NCBI GenBank assembly: GCA_902805805.1
Contig: CADCUE010000178.1
Location: forward strand, 1 to 9,550
Length of the DNA: 9,550 nt
Source of the DNA: an uncultured Frankineae bacterium
Lineage (GTDB): Bacteria > Actinomycetota > Actinomycetes > Mycobacteriales > SCTD01
Reading direction: 5' to 3'
Under the pieces are notes generated by a model. The model saw nothing but the letters and a program-made list of their open reading frames with translations, made no database searches and was not told the origin of the DNA. A program made the translations under genes and the position numbers. This document shows positions 1 through 7,310 of this stretch, piece after piece (within the stretch, counting starts at the first letter, position 1; each line of letters opens with the position of its first letter).

Positions 1-1
1 G

Positions 2-355
2 CGGGCCCTGCACGGCAACCCGCTCTCGGACACCGAGGCGATCATCCAGCTGGTGCGCGCCGAGCTCGGCTCCGTCTCCCACCAGGCGGTGTACGACGTG
101 CTGCGCGCGTTGACCGGAGCGGGCCTGGTGCGGCGCATCCAGCCGGCTGGCTCGCTCGCCCGCTACGAGGTGCGGGTCGGGGACAACCACCACCACGTGG
201 TGTGCCGCACCTGCGGTCAGGTGCAGGACGTCGACTGCGCCGTCGGCGACGCCCCCTGCCTCACCGCCTCCGACGACGCCGGCTTCCGCATCGACGAGGC
301 CGAGGTCGTCTACTGGGGGCGCTGCCGTACCTGCTCGTCCGACACTCCCGCCTGA
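2..355 (+). CDS. furA: Fur-family metalloregulator, FurA-like (5' partial)
   Basis: This is the C-terminal 117 residues of a ferric-uptake-regulator family repressor; the gene begins before the window, and about 25-30 N-terminal residues appear to be missing compared with the usual ~145. The visible part starts inside the winged-helix DNA-binding domain: the recognition-helix region reads [20 protein letters not shown], followed by the wing. Next comes the dimerisation and metal-binding domain, with the histidine-rich [12 protein letters not shown] stretch (regulatory and first CxxC metal site) and a second CxxC near the C-terminus (GRCRTC). The [12 protein letters not shown] and [17 protein letters not shown] segments closely resemble actinobacterial FurA, which in mycobacteria and streptomycetes represses itself and the adjacent katG, with relief under oxidative stress. 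The stop lies 22 bases before katG on the same strand, so co-transcription is very likely. The promoter and operator would lie outside the window. Family certain; the FurA subtype is inferred from sequence and from the katG neighbour. Confidence 0.93.
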   Translation, partial: RALHGNPLSDTEAIIQLVRAELGSVSHQAVYDVLRALTGAGLVRRIQPAGSLARYEVRVGDNHHHVVCRTCGQVQDVDCAVGDAPCLTASDDAGFRIDEAEVVYWGRCRTCSSDTPA

Positions 356-377
356 TCCCGCCACAGAGAGGCACGAC

Positions 378-2618
378 GTGACCGAGAACGACCCGAAGCC
401 CAGGGACACCACCGCCAGCCCGCAGGGCACCGACCAGACGGCCAGCACCAGCGAGTCGGAGAACCCGGCGATCTCGGCGCCCACGGTGAAGGCGGACCAG
501 CGGCCGCGCACCAACCGCGACTGGTGGCCGAACCAGGTCGACCTGTCGGTGCTCAACCGAACGGACCCCAAGGCGAACCCGCTCGGCGAGGAGTTCGACT
601 ACAGGAAGGCCGTCTCCGAGCTCGACGTCGCCGCTGTCAAGGCCGACCTCGTCCACGTCATGCGCACCTCGCAGGAGTGGTGGCCGGCGGACTGGGGCCA
701 CTACGGCGGCCTGTTCATCCGCCTGTCCTGGCACGCCGCGGGCACCTACCGCATCGCCGACGGCCGCGGTGGCGCCGGTGCCGGTGAGCAGCGCTTCGCC
801 CCGCTGAACAGCTGGCCGGACAACGCCAACCTCGACAAGGCCCGTCGCCTGCTGCTGCCGGTGAAGCAGAAGTACGGGCGCGCCCTGTCCTGGGCCGACC
901 TGCTCGTGCTCGCCGGCAACGTCGCGCACGACGACATGGGGCTCGAGACGTTCGGGTTCGCCTTCGGGCGCGAGGACGTCTGGCAGCCGGAGGAGGTCTT
1001 CTGGGGCCCCGAGGACACCTGGCTGGGCGACGAGCGCTACAGCGGCGACAACCCGCTCGACCTCGACGAGGGCGACCTCGGCGCGGTCACCATGGGCCTG
1101 ATCTACGTCAACCCGGAGGGCCCGCAGGGCAAGCCGGACCCGGTCGCGTCCGCGCACGACATCAAGGTCACGTTCAGCCGCATGGGCATGAACAGTGAAG
1201 AGACCGTGGCGCTCATCGCCGGCGGTCACACCTTCGGCAAGGCCCACGGCGGCGGCGACCCGTCGCTGGTCGGCCCCGAGCCCGAGGGCTGCCCGGTGCA
1301 CTCCGGCGGCATCGGCTGGAGGAACGAGTTCGGCAAGGGCAAGGCCGAGGACACCATCACCTCCGGCCTCGAGGGCCCCTGGACCGCTCACCCGACGCAG
1401 TGGGACAACGGCTACTTCGACCTGCTCTTCAAGTACGAGTGGGAGCTGACGGAGAGCCCCGCGGGCGCCAAGCAGTGGAAGGCCAAGGACGTCGCTCCGG
1501 AGGACCTCGCCGACGACGCGCACGTCGCGGGCAAGAAGGTCCCGACGATGATGGCGACGACCGACGTGGCGCTCGTGAAGGACCCGGAGTTCCGCGCGAT
1601 CTCCGAGCGCTTCCACAGCGACCCGGACCACTTCGCCGACCAGTACGCCCGCGCCTGGTTCAAGCTGCTGCACCGCGACATGGGCCCCAGGAGCCGGTAC
1701 GTCGGCCCGGACGTCCCGCAGGAGGAGCTCGTCTGGCAGGACCCGGTCCCCGCGGTCGACCACGAGCTCATCGGCCAGTCCGACGCCGACGAGCTCAAGC
1801 GGGCGATCCTGGCCTCCGGCCTGACGGTGTCGCAGCTCGTGCACACCGCCTGGTCGGCCGCCGCCTCCTACCGCAGCACCGACCGGCGTGGCGGCGCGAA
1901 CGGCGCGCGGCTGCGCCTCGAGCCGCAGGCCTCCTGGGCGGTCAACGCCGGCACACAGGACGTCATCGCTCGACTCGACGAGGTGCGGCTGGCGTTCGGC
2001 AAGCCGGTCTCGCTCGCGGACACGATCGTCCTCGGCGGGTGCGCCGGGGTCGAGAAGGCCGCCGCGGACGCCGGTGTCGAGGTCACCGTGCCGTTCACGC
2101 CGGGGCGCACCGACGCCTCCCAGGAGCAGACCGACGTCGACGGCATGAAGTGGCTCGAGCCGCGCGCCGACGGCTTCCGCAGCTGGGTCAAGCCCGGTGC
2201 GAAGCTCACGCCGGAGCAGCTGCTCGTCGACCGCGCGTACATGCTGGAGCTGACGCCCAAGGAGCTCACCGTGCTCGTGGGCGGCCTGCGCGTCCTCGGC
2301 GCCAACACCGGCGGCGTGCAGCACGGCGTGTTCACCGATCGGGTCGGCGTGCTGTCCCAGGACTTCTTCACGACCCTGCTCGACCTGAGCATCTCGTGGC
2401 GCACGTCTCCGACCGACGAGGGTGTCTACGAGGGCCTCGACGCGAGCGGCAACGTCGTGCGCACCGCGACCTCAGCCGACCTCGTGTTCGGCTCCAACTC
2501 GATCCTGCGCGGCATCGCCGAGGTGTACTCCTTCGCGGAGTCGAAGGAGAAGCTCGTCGAGGACTTCGTCGACGCGTGGGACAAGGTCATGATGCTGGAC
2601 CGCTACGACGTGGAGTAG
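378..2618 (+). CDS. katG: bifunctional catalase-peroxidase KatG
   Basis: A haem enzyme of peroxidase class I that dismutates hydrogen peroxide and also has broad peroxidase activity; expected in the cytoplasm. The 746 residues match the usual ~740 for KatG, with an N-terminal active domain and a C-terminal haem-less repeat (from about residue 450). Visible key residues: distal triad Arg115, Trp118 and His119 ([11 protein letters not shown]); Tyr243 ([10 protein letters not shown]) and Met269 (FSRMGMN), which with Trp118 should form the Met-Tyr-Trp adduct needed for catalase activity; proximal His284 ([10 protein letters not shown]), Trp335 (EGPWT) and Asp396; and the mobile arginine Arg433 (HRDMGP). 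Ser329 is the equivalent of M. tuberculosis Ser315. All catalytic residues are intact. The GTG start at 378 is favoured by GAGAGG (366-371) six bases upstream. The first ~40 residues are polar, rich in Ser/Thr/Asp and low-complexity, as is common in KatG. The gene probably shares a transcript with the upstream Fur gene, suggesting FurA-type peroxide-responsive repression. Confidence 0.98.
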   Translation: MTENDPKPRDTTASPQGTDQTASTSESENPAISAPTVKADQRPRTNRDWWPNQVDLSVLNRTDPKANPLGEEFDYRKAVSELDVAAVKADLVHVMRTSQEWWPADWGHYGGLFIRLSWHAAGTYRIADGRGGAGAGEQRFAPLNSWPDNANLDKARRLLLPVKQKYGRALSWADLLVLAGNVAHDDMGLETFGFAFGREDVWQPEEVFWGPEDTWLGDERYSGDNPLDLDEGDLGAVTMGLIYVNPEGPQGKPDPVASAHDIKVTFSRMGMNSEETVALIAGGHTFGKAHGGGDPSLVGPEPEGCPVHSGGIGWRNEFGKGKAEDTITSGLEGPWTAHPTQWDNGYFDLLFKYEWELTESPAGAKQWKAKDVAPEDLADDAHVAGKKVPTMMATTDVALVKDPEFRAISERFHSDPDHFADQYARAWFKLLHRDMGPRSRYVGPDVPQEELVWQDPVPAVDHELIGQSDADELKRAILASGLTVSQLVHTAWSAAASYRSTDRRGGANGARLRLEPQASWAVNAGTQDVIARLDEVRLAFGKPVSLADTIVLGGCAGVEKAAADAGVEVTVPFTPGRTDASQEQTDVDGMKWLEPRADGFRSWVKPGAKLTPEQLLVDRAYMLELTPKELTVLVGGLRVLGANTGGVQHGVFTDRVGVLSQDFFTTLLDLSISWRTSPTDEGVYEGLDASGNVVRTATSADLVFGSNSILRGIAEVYSFAESKEKLVEDFVDAWDKVMMLDRYDVE

Positions 2619-2631
2619 GCCGGACCGCGGC

Positions 2632-2670
2632 TCACGGCCCGCCGGCACCGCGAGGTGCGGCGGGCCGTGA
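2632..2670 (+). terminator. Strong GC-rich hairpin between convergent katG and paaE
   Basis: Fourteen bases after the katG stop, the arms 2632-2649 (TCACGGCCCGCCGGCACC) and 2654-2670 (GGTGCGGCGGGCCGTGA) pair along 17 base pairs with one bulged base, closed by a GCGA loop. No convincing T-run follows on either strand; on the plus strand the next bases are CGGTTCTTGCC. This is typical of actinobacterial terminators, which often lack a U-tract. It lies between two convergent units and its symmetry would allow it to act in both directions. A second, smaller hairpin (CGCAG, 2681-2685, with CTGCG, 2691-2695) follows. The hairpin is seen directly; the terminator role is inferred. Confidence 0.65.
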
Positions 2671-2735
2671 CGGTTCTTGCCGCAGCAGTCCTGCGAGGCC
2701 ACCCGAGCCGGGGCAGCCGGTCCTCAGCTGTCCGG

Positions 2736-3842
2736 TCAGAGGAACTCGAGCCGGACGACGTCCGTGGTCGGACGGGACTGGCAGGTCAGCACGACGCCGC
2801 GCTCGAGCTCGTCGGCCTCGAGGGCGTAGTTGACGTCCATCTCGACCGCGCCCTCGACGACGCGCGCGCGGCAGGTGCCGCAGACGCCGCCCTTGCACGC
2901 GTAGGGGGCGTCCGGCCGGCGGGCGAGGACGGCATCCAGGACGGTCTCGGTGTCACCGTCGACCGGCAGGGTGCTGGCCCTGCCGTTGAGCACGACGGTG
3001 ACGGTGGCGGCGTCGTGCGCCGGCCCCTCGCGCGGTGGGCGGGGCGGCGGCGCGTCGGCGTGGAACAGCTCGACGTGCACGTGCTCGGGCGGGACGCCGA
3101 GGTCGAGCAGGGTCTGCCGGCCCTCGGTGACCATGCCGAACGGCCCGCACAGGTAGAACTCGTCGATCTCCTGGACCGGGAGCAGGCCGCTCTGCGCCAG
3201 GCGGGTCAGCCGGTCGGGGTCGATGCGTCCGGAGAGCAGCTCCGACTCCTGCTCCTCGCGGCTGAGCACGTTGAGCAGGACGAGCCGGTCGGGGAACCGG
3301 TCCTTGAGGTCGGCGAGCTCCTCGAGGAACATCACGTCGCGCTGCGTGCGGTTGCCGTAGACGAGCACGACGTCGCTGGCCGGCTCGACGTCGAGCACGG
3401 ACGCCGCGATGGACAGGACCGGCGTGATGCCGCTGCCGGCGGCGATGAGCCCGTAGCGGCGGCTGCGGGTCGGGTCGAGGCGCGGGCCGAACCGGCCGGC
3501 CGGTGGCAGCACCTCGACCTCGTCGCCGACCGCGAGACCACTGGTCGCCCAGCTCGAGAAGGCGCCGCCCTCCAGCCTCTTCACGGCGACCCGCAGCGGA
3601 CCGCCGGCGCAGCTGCTGCAGACCGAGTACGTGCGGCGCACGTCCTGCCCGTCGACCTCGCGGCGCAGGGTGAGGTGCTGGCCCGGTGTGAAGGCGAACC
3701 GCTCGGCCTGGTCGTCCGGCACGGTGAGGGTGATCGCCACGCTGTCGTCGGTGAGCGGATCGACGCGCGCGACGCGCAGGACGGTGAAACCGGTGGCAGG
3801 CGTGTGCGTCCCGCTGTCAGCAGGCGGTGCAGCGGTCGTCAC
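2736..3842 (-). CDS. paaE: phenylacetyl-CoA epoxidase reductase subunit PaaE
   Basis: The NAD(P)H-dependent oxidoreductase that feeds electrons to the PaaA diiron centre of the ring-1,2-phenylacetyl-CoA epoxidase. The 368 residues compare with ~356 for E. coli PaaE. Domain order: FAD-binding ferredoxin-reductase barrel (about 20-120, flavin motif RTYS at 70-73); nucleotide-binding domain (about 128-260, AAGSGITPVLS at 134-144 and CGPFGM at 232-237); then a Pro-rich linker and a plant-type [2Fe-2S] ferredoxin domain (about 278-368) with ligands Cys316, Cys321, Cys324 and Cys354 (ACKGGVCGTC ... LTCQS). All cofactor motifs are intact. The GTG start at 3842 was chosen because GGAG (complement of 3848-3851) precedes it by five bases and because it lies just past the paaD stop. 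The frame stays open further upstream, but that region is paaD in another frame. It is the last gene of paaABCDE, separated from paaD by 20 bases, unlike the overlapping junctions before it. Confidence 0.96.
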   Translation of the reverse strand: MTTAAPPADSGTHTPATGFTVLRVARVDPLTDDSVAITLTVPDDQAERFAFTPGQHLTLRREVDGQDVRRTYSVCSSCAGGPLRVAVKRLEGGAFSSWATSGLAVGDEVEVLPPAGRFGPRLDPTRSRRYGLIAAGSGITPVLSIAASVLDVEPASDVVLVYGNRTQRDVMFLEELADLKDRFPDRLVLLNVLSREEQESELLSGRIDPDRLTRLAQSGLLPVQEIDEFYLCGPFGMVTEGRQTLLDLGVPPEHVHVELFHADAPPPRPPREGPAHDAATVTVVLNGRASTLPVDGDTETVLDAVLARRPDAPYACKGGVCGTCRARVVEGAVEMDVNYALEADELERGVVLTCQSRPTTDVVRLEFL

Positions 3843-3862
3843 GGGAGCTCCAGGCAGCCGAG

Positions 3863-4399
3863 TCAGTGGGCGCGGAAGTGGTCGAACGGCTCGCGGCAGC
3901 TGCGGCAGCGCCACATGGACTTGCAGGAGGTGGAGCCGAAGCGGGTCAGCTCCTCGGTGTCGGCTGACCCGCACTGCGGGCAGTCCACCGGCGCCGGGGC
4001 GGGGGAGGCCGAGCCGGGACGGCGGCCCAGCGGCACGAGCACCGGTCCGGCGGTCCGGGCCGCCGGTGGGGCGATCCCGAACTCCCGGAGCTTGCGCCGG
4101 CCGTCCTCGCTCATCCAGTCGGTGGTCCATGCCGGTGACAGGACGGTGCGGAGCTCCACGTCGTCCCAGCCCCGCCGGCCGAGCGCGGCACGCACGTCGG
4201 CCTCGATCTCCTGCATGGCCGGGCACCCCGAGTAGGTGGGGGTGATGGTGACGGTGATCCGGCCGCGGTCCACGGCGACGTCGCGCAGGATGCCGAGGTC
4301 GTCGATGGTGATGACCGGGATCTCGGGGTCGGTGACCGCGGCCAGCACCTCGCGGACCTGCGCCGGTGTGGGGGCGGTGGACGCGGTCGGCGTGCTCAC
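3863..4399 (-). CDS. paaD: phenylacetate degradation accessory protein PaaD
   Basis: The 178-residue protein is PaaD, needed for a functional phenylacetyl-CoA epoxidase though not part of the purified core complex. It is thought to help assemble the iron-sulfur or diiron centre. An N-terminal DUF59/MIP18-like domain (about 13-95) carries DPEIPV (24-29) and SGCPAM (57-62) with the conserved Cys59. After a low-complexity Ala/Pro linker (about 111-137), a C-terminal zinc-ribbon-like module has CPQCGS (Cys140, Cys143), Cys159, and CRSC (Cys165, Cys168) followed by REPFDHF, matching PaaD of other bacteria. The GTG start at 4399 overlaps the paaC stop by four bases (GTGA). No good Shine-Dalgarno sequence precedes it, so translational coupling to paaC is likely. 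The linker is somewhat long, which explains the length slightly above the usual ~165. Confidence 0.95.
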   Translation of the reverse strand: MSTPTASTAPTPAQVREVLAAVTDPEIPVITIDDLGILRDVAVDRGRITVTITPTYSGCPAMQEIEADVRAALGRRGWDDVELRTVLSPAWTTDWMSEDGRRKLREFGIAPPAARTAGPVLVPLGRRPGSASPAPAPVDCPQCGSADTEELTRFGSTSCKSMWRCRSCREPFDHFRAH

Positions 4400-5202
4400 C
4401 AGCTGGCACCGGGGTGGCTGCGGTGCAGGTGCTGCATCTCGGCGAGCAGGTAGCCGAAGCCGGACAGGTGCCGGCCCGAGCGTCCGCCGGTGGGCCGCCA
4501 CGTCGTCTGCGGCAGCTCGAGCGTGGCCTCGGCCAGGGCGTCGGTGACGTGCGCCTCCCACTGGGGGCGCAGCAGGTCGGGGTCGGCCGCGACGCCGCGG
4601 GCGACGAGCCGCTCGACGAGCGGGTCCCGCTCGAACAGCTCGAAGGAGTAGGGCCAGACCTCCTCGAGCCCGGTCTGGACGCGGCGGTGCGACTCGTCGG
4701 TGCCGTCACCGAGCCGGACGACCCAGCTGCGGGCGTGGTCGAGGTGGTACGCCGCTTCCTTGACCGCCTTGCCGGCGACCCCGGCCAGCACCTCGTCGCA
4801 CGAGCCGGTCAACGCGTCCCACAGCGGGAGCGAGTAGGCCGAGACGAGCAGCTGCCGGGCCATGGTGCGGCCGAAGTCGCCGTTGTCGACCTCGAACAGC
4901 AGCGCGCAGGTGAAGTCGGGCTCGTCGCGCAGGAAGGCCAGGTCGTCCTCGGTCCGCACCCGGCCGTCGACCGGCCCCTGCCGCTCGCCGGCGTACGTCA
5001 GCAGCGTGCGCGCCTGGCCGAGCAGGTCGAGGGCGAGGTTGAGCAGCGCGACGTCCTCCTCGAGCTGCGGCGAGCGGTGGGCCCACTCGGACAGGCGCTG
5101 GCCGAGCACGAGCGCGTCGTCGCCGAGCCGCAGCGCGTACGCCGCGACGTCCGCGTCGGGGGCTGTGACGTCGGGCGCGGGAGTGCCGGCCGGAGCGCTC
5201 AC
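4396..5202 (-). CDS. paaC: phenylacetyl-CoA epoxidase structural subunit PaaC
   Basis: PaaC is the ferritin-fold partner that forms a stable heterodimer with PaaA; it has lost the diiron site and plays a structural role. The 268 residues compare with ~248 in E. coli; the extra length is a Pro/Ala/Asp-rich N-terminus (1-20). Family signatures visible: LRLGDDALVLGQRLSEW (25-40), EEDVALLNLALDLLGQAR (about 48-65), KEAAYHLDHARSWVVRLGDGT (148-168) and GGRSGRHLSGFGYLLAEMQHLHR (239-261) near the C-terminus. The GTG start at 5202 overlaps the paaB stop in a GTGA tetranucleotide. A purine-rich GGAAGGG lies about 11 bases upstream inside the paaB coding end, rather far for a strong ribosome site. The gene sits third in paaABCDE and its stop overlaps the paaD start. 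Confidence 0.96.
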   Translation of the reverse strand: MSAPAGTPAPDVTAPDADVAAYALRLGDDALVLGQRLSEWAHRSPQLEEDVALLNLALDLLGQARTLLTYAGERQGPVDGRVRTEDDLAFLRDEPDFTCALLFEVDNGDFGRTMARQLLVSAYSLPLWDALTGSCDEVLAGVAGKAVKEAAYHLDHARSWVVRLGDGTDESHRRVQTGLEEVWPYSFELFERDPLVERLVARGVAADPDLLRPQWEAHVTDALAEATLELPQTTWRPTGGRSGRHLSGFGYLLAEMQHLHRSHPGASW

Positions 5203-5570
5203 AGGTGCGTCAGCCCTTCCGGCACCTCGTAGAACGTGGGGTGGCGGTAGATCTTGTCGGCGGCCGGGTCGAAGAAGGCGTCCTTCTCGTCGGGGCTGCT
5301 GGCGACGATGTCGTTGGCCCGCACCACCCAGAGGGAGACGCCCTCCTGCCGGCGGGTGTAGACGTCGCGCGCGTTGCGCAGCGCCATGTGCTCGTCGGGC
5401 GCGCGCAGGCTGCCGACGTGGGTGTGGGACAGGCCGCGGCGGCTGCGGACGAACACCTCCCACAGCGGCGTCTGGGCCCGGTGCGGCAGGTTGCCCTCGT
5501 CGCTCGGCACGTCGGTGGTCGGGATGGCGCCGTGTCCGCCCTCGCTGGTGTAGCCGCTGGTCTCGGTCAC
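5199..5570 (-). CDS. paaB: phenylacetyl-CoA epoxidase subunit PaaB
   Basis: PaaB is the small subunit that bridges PaaAC heterodimers in the epoxidase complex. The core reads [20 protein letters not shown] (35-54), followed by [23 protein letters not shown] and the C-terminal block [19 protein letters not shown], which is characteristic of the family. At 123 residues it is about 28 longer than E. coli PaaB (95); the surplus is a Gly/Ser/Thr/Asp-rich N-terminus without recognisable motifs. The GTG start at 5570 is preferred because it overlaps the paaA stop (GTGA) and is preceded by GGGGGTGG about four bases away. An in-frame GTG at 5510 would give a 103-residue protein nearer the usual size but has no ribosome site. 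Confidence 0.95.
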   Translation of the reverse strand: MTETSGYTSEGGHGAIPTTDVPSDEGNLPHRAQTPLWEVFVRSRRGLSHTHVGSLRAPDEHMALRNARDVYTRRQEGVSLWVVRANDIVASSPDEKDAFFDPAADKIYRHPTFYEVPEGLTHL

Positions 5571-6538
5571 GCTGCCACCCCCGCCCGGCGACGCGCGGCC
5601 TGCTTGTCGGCGTACGCCGCGGCCGCCTCGCGGACCCAGGCGCCGTCCTCGTGGGCGCTCACGCGGTTGCGGATGCGCTCGCGGTTGCAGGGCCCGTCGC
5701 CCTTCATGACGGTGTAGAACTCGGTCCAGTCGATCTCGCCGAAGACCCAGTGGCCGGTCGTCTCGTCGTAGCGCAGCTCCGGGTCGGGCACGGTCAGGCC
5801 GAGGTGCTGGGCCTGCAGCACGGTCGCGTCGACGAAGCGCTGGCGCAGCTCGTCGTTGCTGAAGCGCTTGATCCCCCATGCCATCGACTGGGCGCTGTTG
5901 GGGCTGTCGGCGTCGGACGGGCCGAACATCATCAGCGACGGCCACCACCAGCGGTCGAGGGCGTCCTGGGCCATCTTCCGCTGTGCGGGCGTGCCGCCCG
6001 CCAGCACGGACATGGCCTCGAACCCCTGCCGCTGGTGGAACGACTCCTCCTTGCACACGCGGGTCATCGCGCGGGCGTAGGGGCCGTACGAGCAGCGGGT
6101 CAGCGGCACCTGGTTCATGATCGCGGCGCCGTCCACGAGCCAGCCGATGGCCGCGACGTCGGCCCACGAGGTCGTCGGGTAGTTGAAGATGGTGGAGTAC
6201 TTCTGCCGGCCGGTGTGGAGCAGGTCGAGCAGCTCGTCACGGTCGGCGCCGAGGGTCTCCGCGGCGGCGTAGAGGTAGAGACCGTGGCCGGCCTCGTCCT
6301 GCACCTTGGCGACGAGGATGCACTTGCGGCGCAGCGACGGTGCCCGGGTGATCCAGTTGCCCTCGGGCTGCATGCCGATGATCTCGGAGTGCGCGTGCTG
6401 GGCGATCTGCCGGATCAGCGTCTTGCGGTAGCCCTCGGGCATCCAGTCGCGCGGCTCGATCCGCCCGTCCCCGTCGACCAAGGCCGAGAAGTGGATCTGC
6501 GCCTGGGACTCCTGCTCCTGCACCGCGACGTGCTCCAC
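5567..6538 (-). CDS. paaA: phenylacetyl-CoA epoxidase catalytic diiron subunit PaaA
   Basis: PaaA is the catalytic subunit of the ring-1,2-phenylacetyl-CoA epoxidase, which inserts one oxygen atom of O2 into the CoA-activated aromatic ring. The 323 residues compare with ~309 in E. coli. The ferritin-like fold carries the diiron ligands: Glu52 ([11 protein letters not shown]), the first ExxH with Glu82 and His85 (VQDEAGHG), Asp136 (WLVDGA), and the second ExxH with Glu165 and His168 (CKEESFHQ). These are all offset by about ten residues from the E. coli positions as I recall them, so the site looks intact. The C-terminal [20 protein letters not shown] segment is also typical. The GTG start at 6538 is set by an excellent GGAGGAG (complement of 6544-6550) five bases upstream. 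It is the first gene of the paaABCDE operon, and a promoter and operator-like dyad lie directly in front of it. Confidence 0.97.
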   Translation of the reverse strand: MEHVAVQEQESQAQIHFSALVDGDGRIEPRDWMPEGYRKTLIRQIAQHAHSEIIGMQPEGNWITRAPSLRRKCILVAKVQDEAGHGLYLYAAAETLGADRDELLDLLHTGRQKYSTIFNYPTTSWADVAAIGWLVDGAAIMNQVPLTRCSYGPYARAMTRVCKEESFHQRQGFEAMSVLAGGTPAQRKMAQDALDRWWWPSLMMFGPSDADSPNSAQSMAWGIKRFSNDELRQRFVDATVLQAQHLGLTVPDPELRYDETTGHWVFGEIDWTEFYTVMKGDGPCNRERIRNRVSAHEDGAWVREAAAAYADKQAARRRAGVAA

Positions 6539-6553
6539 CGAGACTCCTCCGGG

Positions 6554-6575
6554 ACGTACCGAACGAACGGTCGGT
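6554..6575. promoter_or_regulatory. Probable PaaR (TetR-family) operator in front of paaA
   Basis: A 22-base element holds the dyad core ACCGAACGAACGGT (6558-6571), fitting ACCG-NN-CG-NN-CGGT exactly. From memory, this is the core of the PaaR operator described for the phenylacetate genes of Corynebacterium glutamicum; in the outer positions of that consensus I count two mismatches here. The site sits between the predicted paaA promoter and the paaA ribosome site, covering the expected transcription start, which suits steric repression. Its likely ligand is the product of the adjacent TetR gene. The dyad is seen directly; the binding protein is inferred. Confidence 0.7.
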
Positions 6576-6579
6576 CACA

Positions 6580-6608
6580 ACTGTCCCGCGCCGGTGTGCG
6601 CCTGTCAA
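6580..6608 (-). promoter_or_regulatory. Predicted sigma-70-type promoter of paaABCDE
   Basis: On the minus strand a perfect TTGACA -35 box (complement of 6603-6608) is followed after 17 bases by GACAGT (complement of 6580-6585). The latter keeps the A at position 2 and the T at position 6 that matter most in actinobacterial -10 boxes. Transcription would start near 6573, inside the operator-like dyad, giving a leader of about 35 bases that holds the GGAGGAG ribosome site. The -35 match and spacing are strong; the -10 is only moderate. Confidence 0.6.
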
Positions 6609-6660
6609 GCAGGGGCCGAGCGTGCCGGTGCCGTCCGCAGGCACCGTGGACGCGTTGGAC

Positions 6661-6666
6661 TACGGT
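6661..6666 (+). promoter_or_regulatory. Candidate -10 box for a leaderless TetR-gene transcript
   Basis: TACGGT fits the actinobacterial TANNNT -10 pattern and occupies exactly positions -12 to -7 relative to the GTG at 6673. This is the spacing expected if transcription begins on the start codon (leaderless mRNA, frequent in actinobacteria). No convincing -35 box is seen around 6637-6643, so the call rests on the -10 and its spacing. Confidence 0.4.
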
Positions 6667-6672
6667 CCTCGT

Positions 6673-7290
6673 GTGACCACCTCAGCTGCGCAGGAGGAGG
6701 GTCGGGCGGCTCGGGACCGCAGAGCGCCGTACAGCCTCGACGAGCTGCTCGGCGTCGTGGCACAGGAGTTCCTGGAGCGCGGCTACGACGCGACGAGCAT
6801 GGAGGACCTGTCCCGGGCCACGGGCCGCACGAAGTCCTCCATCTACCACCACGTCAGCGGCAAGGAAGAGCTGCTGCGCCTGGCCGTCGCCCGGGCGATC
6901 GACGCGCTGTTCGCGGTCCTGGACGAGCCGGGCGCCTCGGACGGCCGGGCCGTCGAGCGGCTCGAGCACGTCGTCCGCGGCTCGGCGCGCGTGCTCGCCG
7001 CGGAGCTGCCGTACGTCACGCTGCTGCTGCGCGTGCACGGCAACACCGACGCCGAGCGCTGGGCGCTCGAACGCCGGCGCGAGTTCGACGCGCAGCTCAC
7101 CGGGCTGGTCCGGGCCGCGGTCGAGGAGGGCGACCTGCGGCCGGACCTCGACCCCCGACTGGTCACCCGCCTGCTGTTCGGCATGGTGAACAGCCTCGTG
7201 GACTGGTTCCGGCCGGGCGGCGCGCACGGGCGCCAGCAGGTGGAGGACGCGCTGGTCGCCCTCGCCTTCGACGGGCTGCGCCCCCGCTGA
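6673..7290 (+). CDS. paaR: TetR-family transcriptional regulator, probable PaaR
   Basis: A one-component repressor of 205 residues. The N-terminal helix-turn-helix (about 20-68) includes EFLERGYDATSMEDLSRATG and RTKSSIYHHVSGKEELL, the typical TetR recognition helix with its SIYHH block. The all-helical C-terminal part (about 70-205) would bind the effector and form the dimer. It lies between paaA (divergent) and paaK (convergent), and a PaaR-like operator lies in the paaA promoter, so a role as phenylacetate-pathway repressor released by phenylacetyl-CoA is likely, by analogy with corynebacterial PaaR. Start choice: the GTG at 6673 is supported by the -10 box at ideal leaderless spacing and leaves about 20 residues before the HTH. 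An in-frame GTG at 6622 (222 residues) has AGGGG (6611-6615) six bases upstream and cannot be excluded. The extra 17 residues show no domain signature. Confidence 0.9.
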   Translation: MTTSAAQEEGRAARDRRAPYSLDELLGVVAQEFLERGYDATSMEDLSRATGRTKSSIYHHVSGKEELLRLAVARAIDALFAVLDEPGASDGRAVERLEHVVRGSARVLAAELPYVTLLLRVHGNTDAERWALERRREFDAQLTGLVRAAVEEGDLRPDLDPRLVTRLLFGMVNSLVDWFRPGGAHGRQQVEDALVALAFDGLRPR

Positions 7291-7310
7291 GGTCTCTAGG
7301 CGGGCCGCAG
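7276..7310. terminator. Possible bidirectional hairpin spanning the tail-to-tail TetR/paaK stops
   Basis: The stops of the TetR gene (TGA, 7288-7290) and paaK (TAG, complement of 7296-7298) are only five bases apart. The two coding ends can fold together: CTGCG (7276-7280) with CGCAG (7306-7310), and CCCGC (7283-7287) with GCGGG (7300-7304), around a small internal loop and a 12-base apical loop that holds both stop codons. There is no T-tract and the stem is imperfect, so this is only a candidate. Confidence 0.3.

Noticed and set aside
261..2324. A 687-codon open frame on the minus strand opposite katG.
   Set aside because: It lies wholly opposite a gene with intact KatG catalytic motifs. 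Its translation is Arg/Ala/Gly/Val-rich without domains, as expected for antisense frames in very GC-rich DNA.
1400..2833. A 477-codon plus-strand frame overlapping the katG 3' half.
   Set aside because: It is the shifted frame of katG with an Arg-rich composition and no recognisable motif, so it is not evidence of a frameshift; katG itself is full length.
2655..4235. A 526-codon plus-strand frame opposite paaE and paaD.
   Set aside because: Antisense shadow; both minus-strand genes have complete cofactor and cysteine motifs and fitting starts.
2736..4709. Possible fusion of PaaE to an upstream domain, because its frame is open up to 4709.
   Set aside because: The extension is a shadow of paaD and paaC in another frame. 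PaaE has a GTG with GGAG at 3842, giving the normal family length.
4862..6676. A 604-codon plus-strand frame opposite paaC, paaB and paaA.
   Set aside because: Antisense shadow of three overlapping, clearly identified genes; low-complexity Arg/Gly/Val composition.
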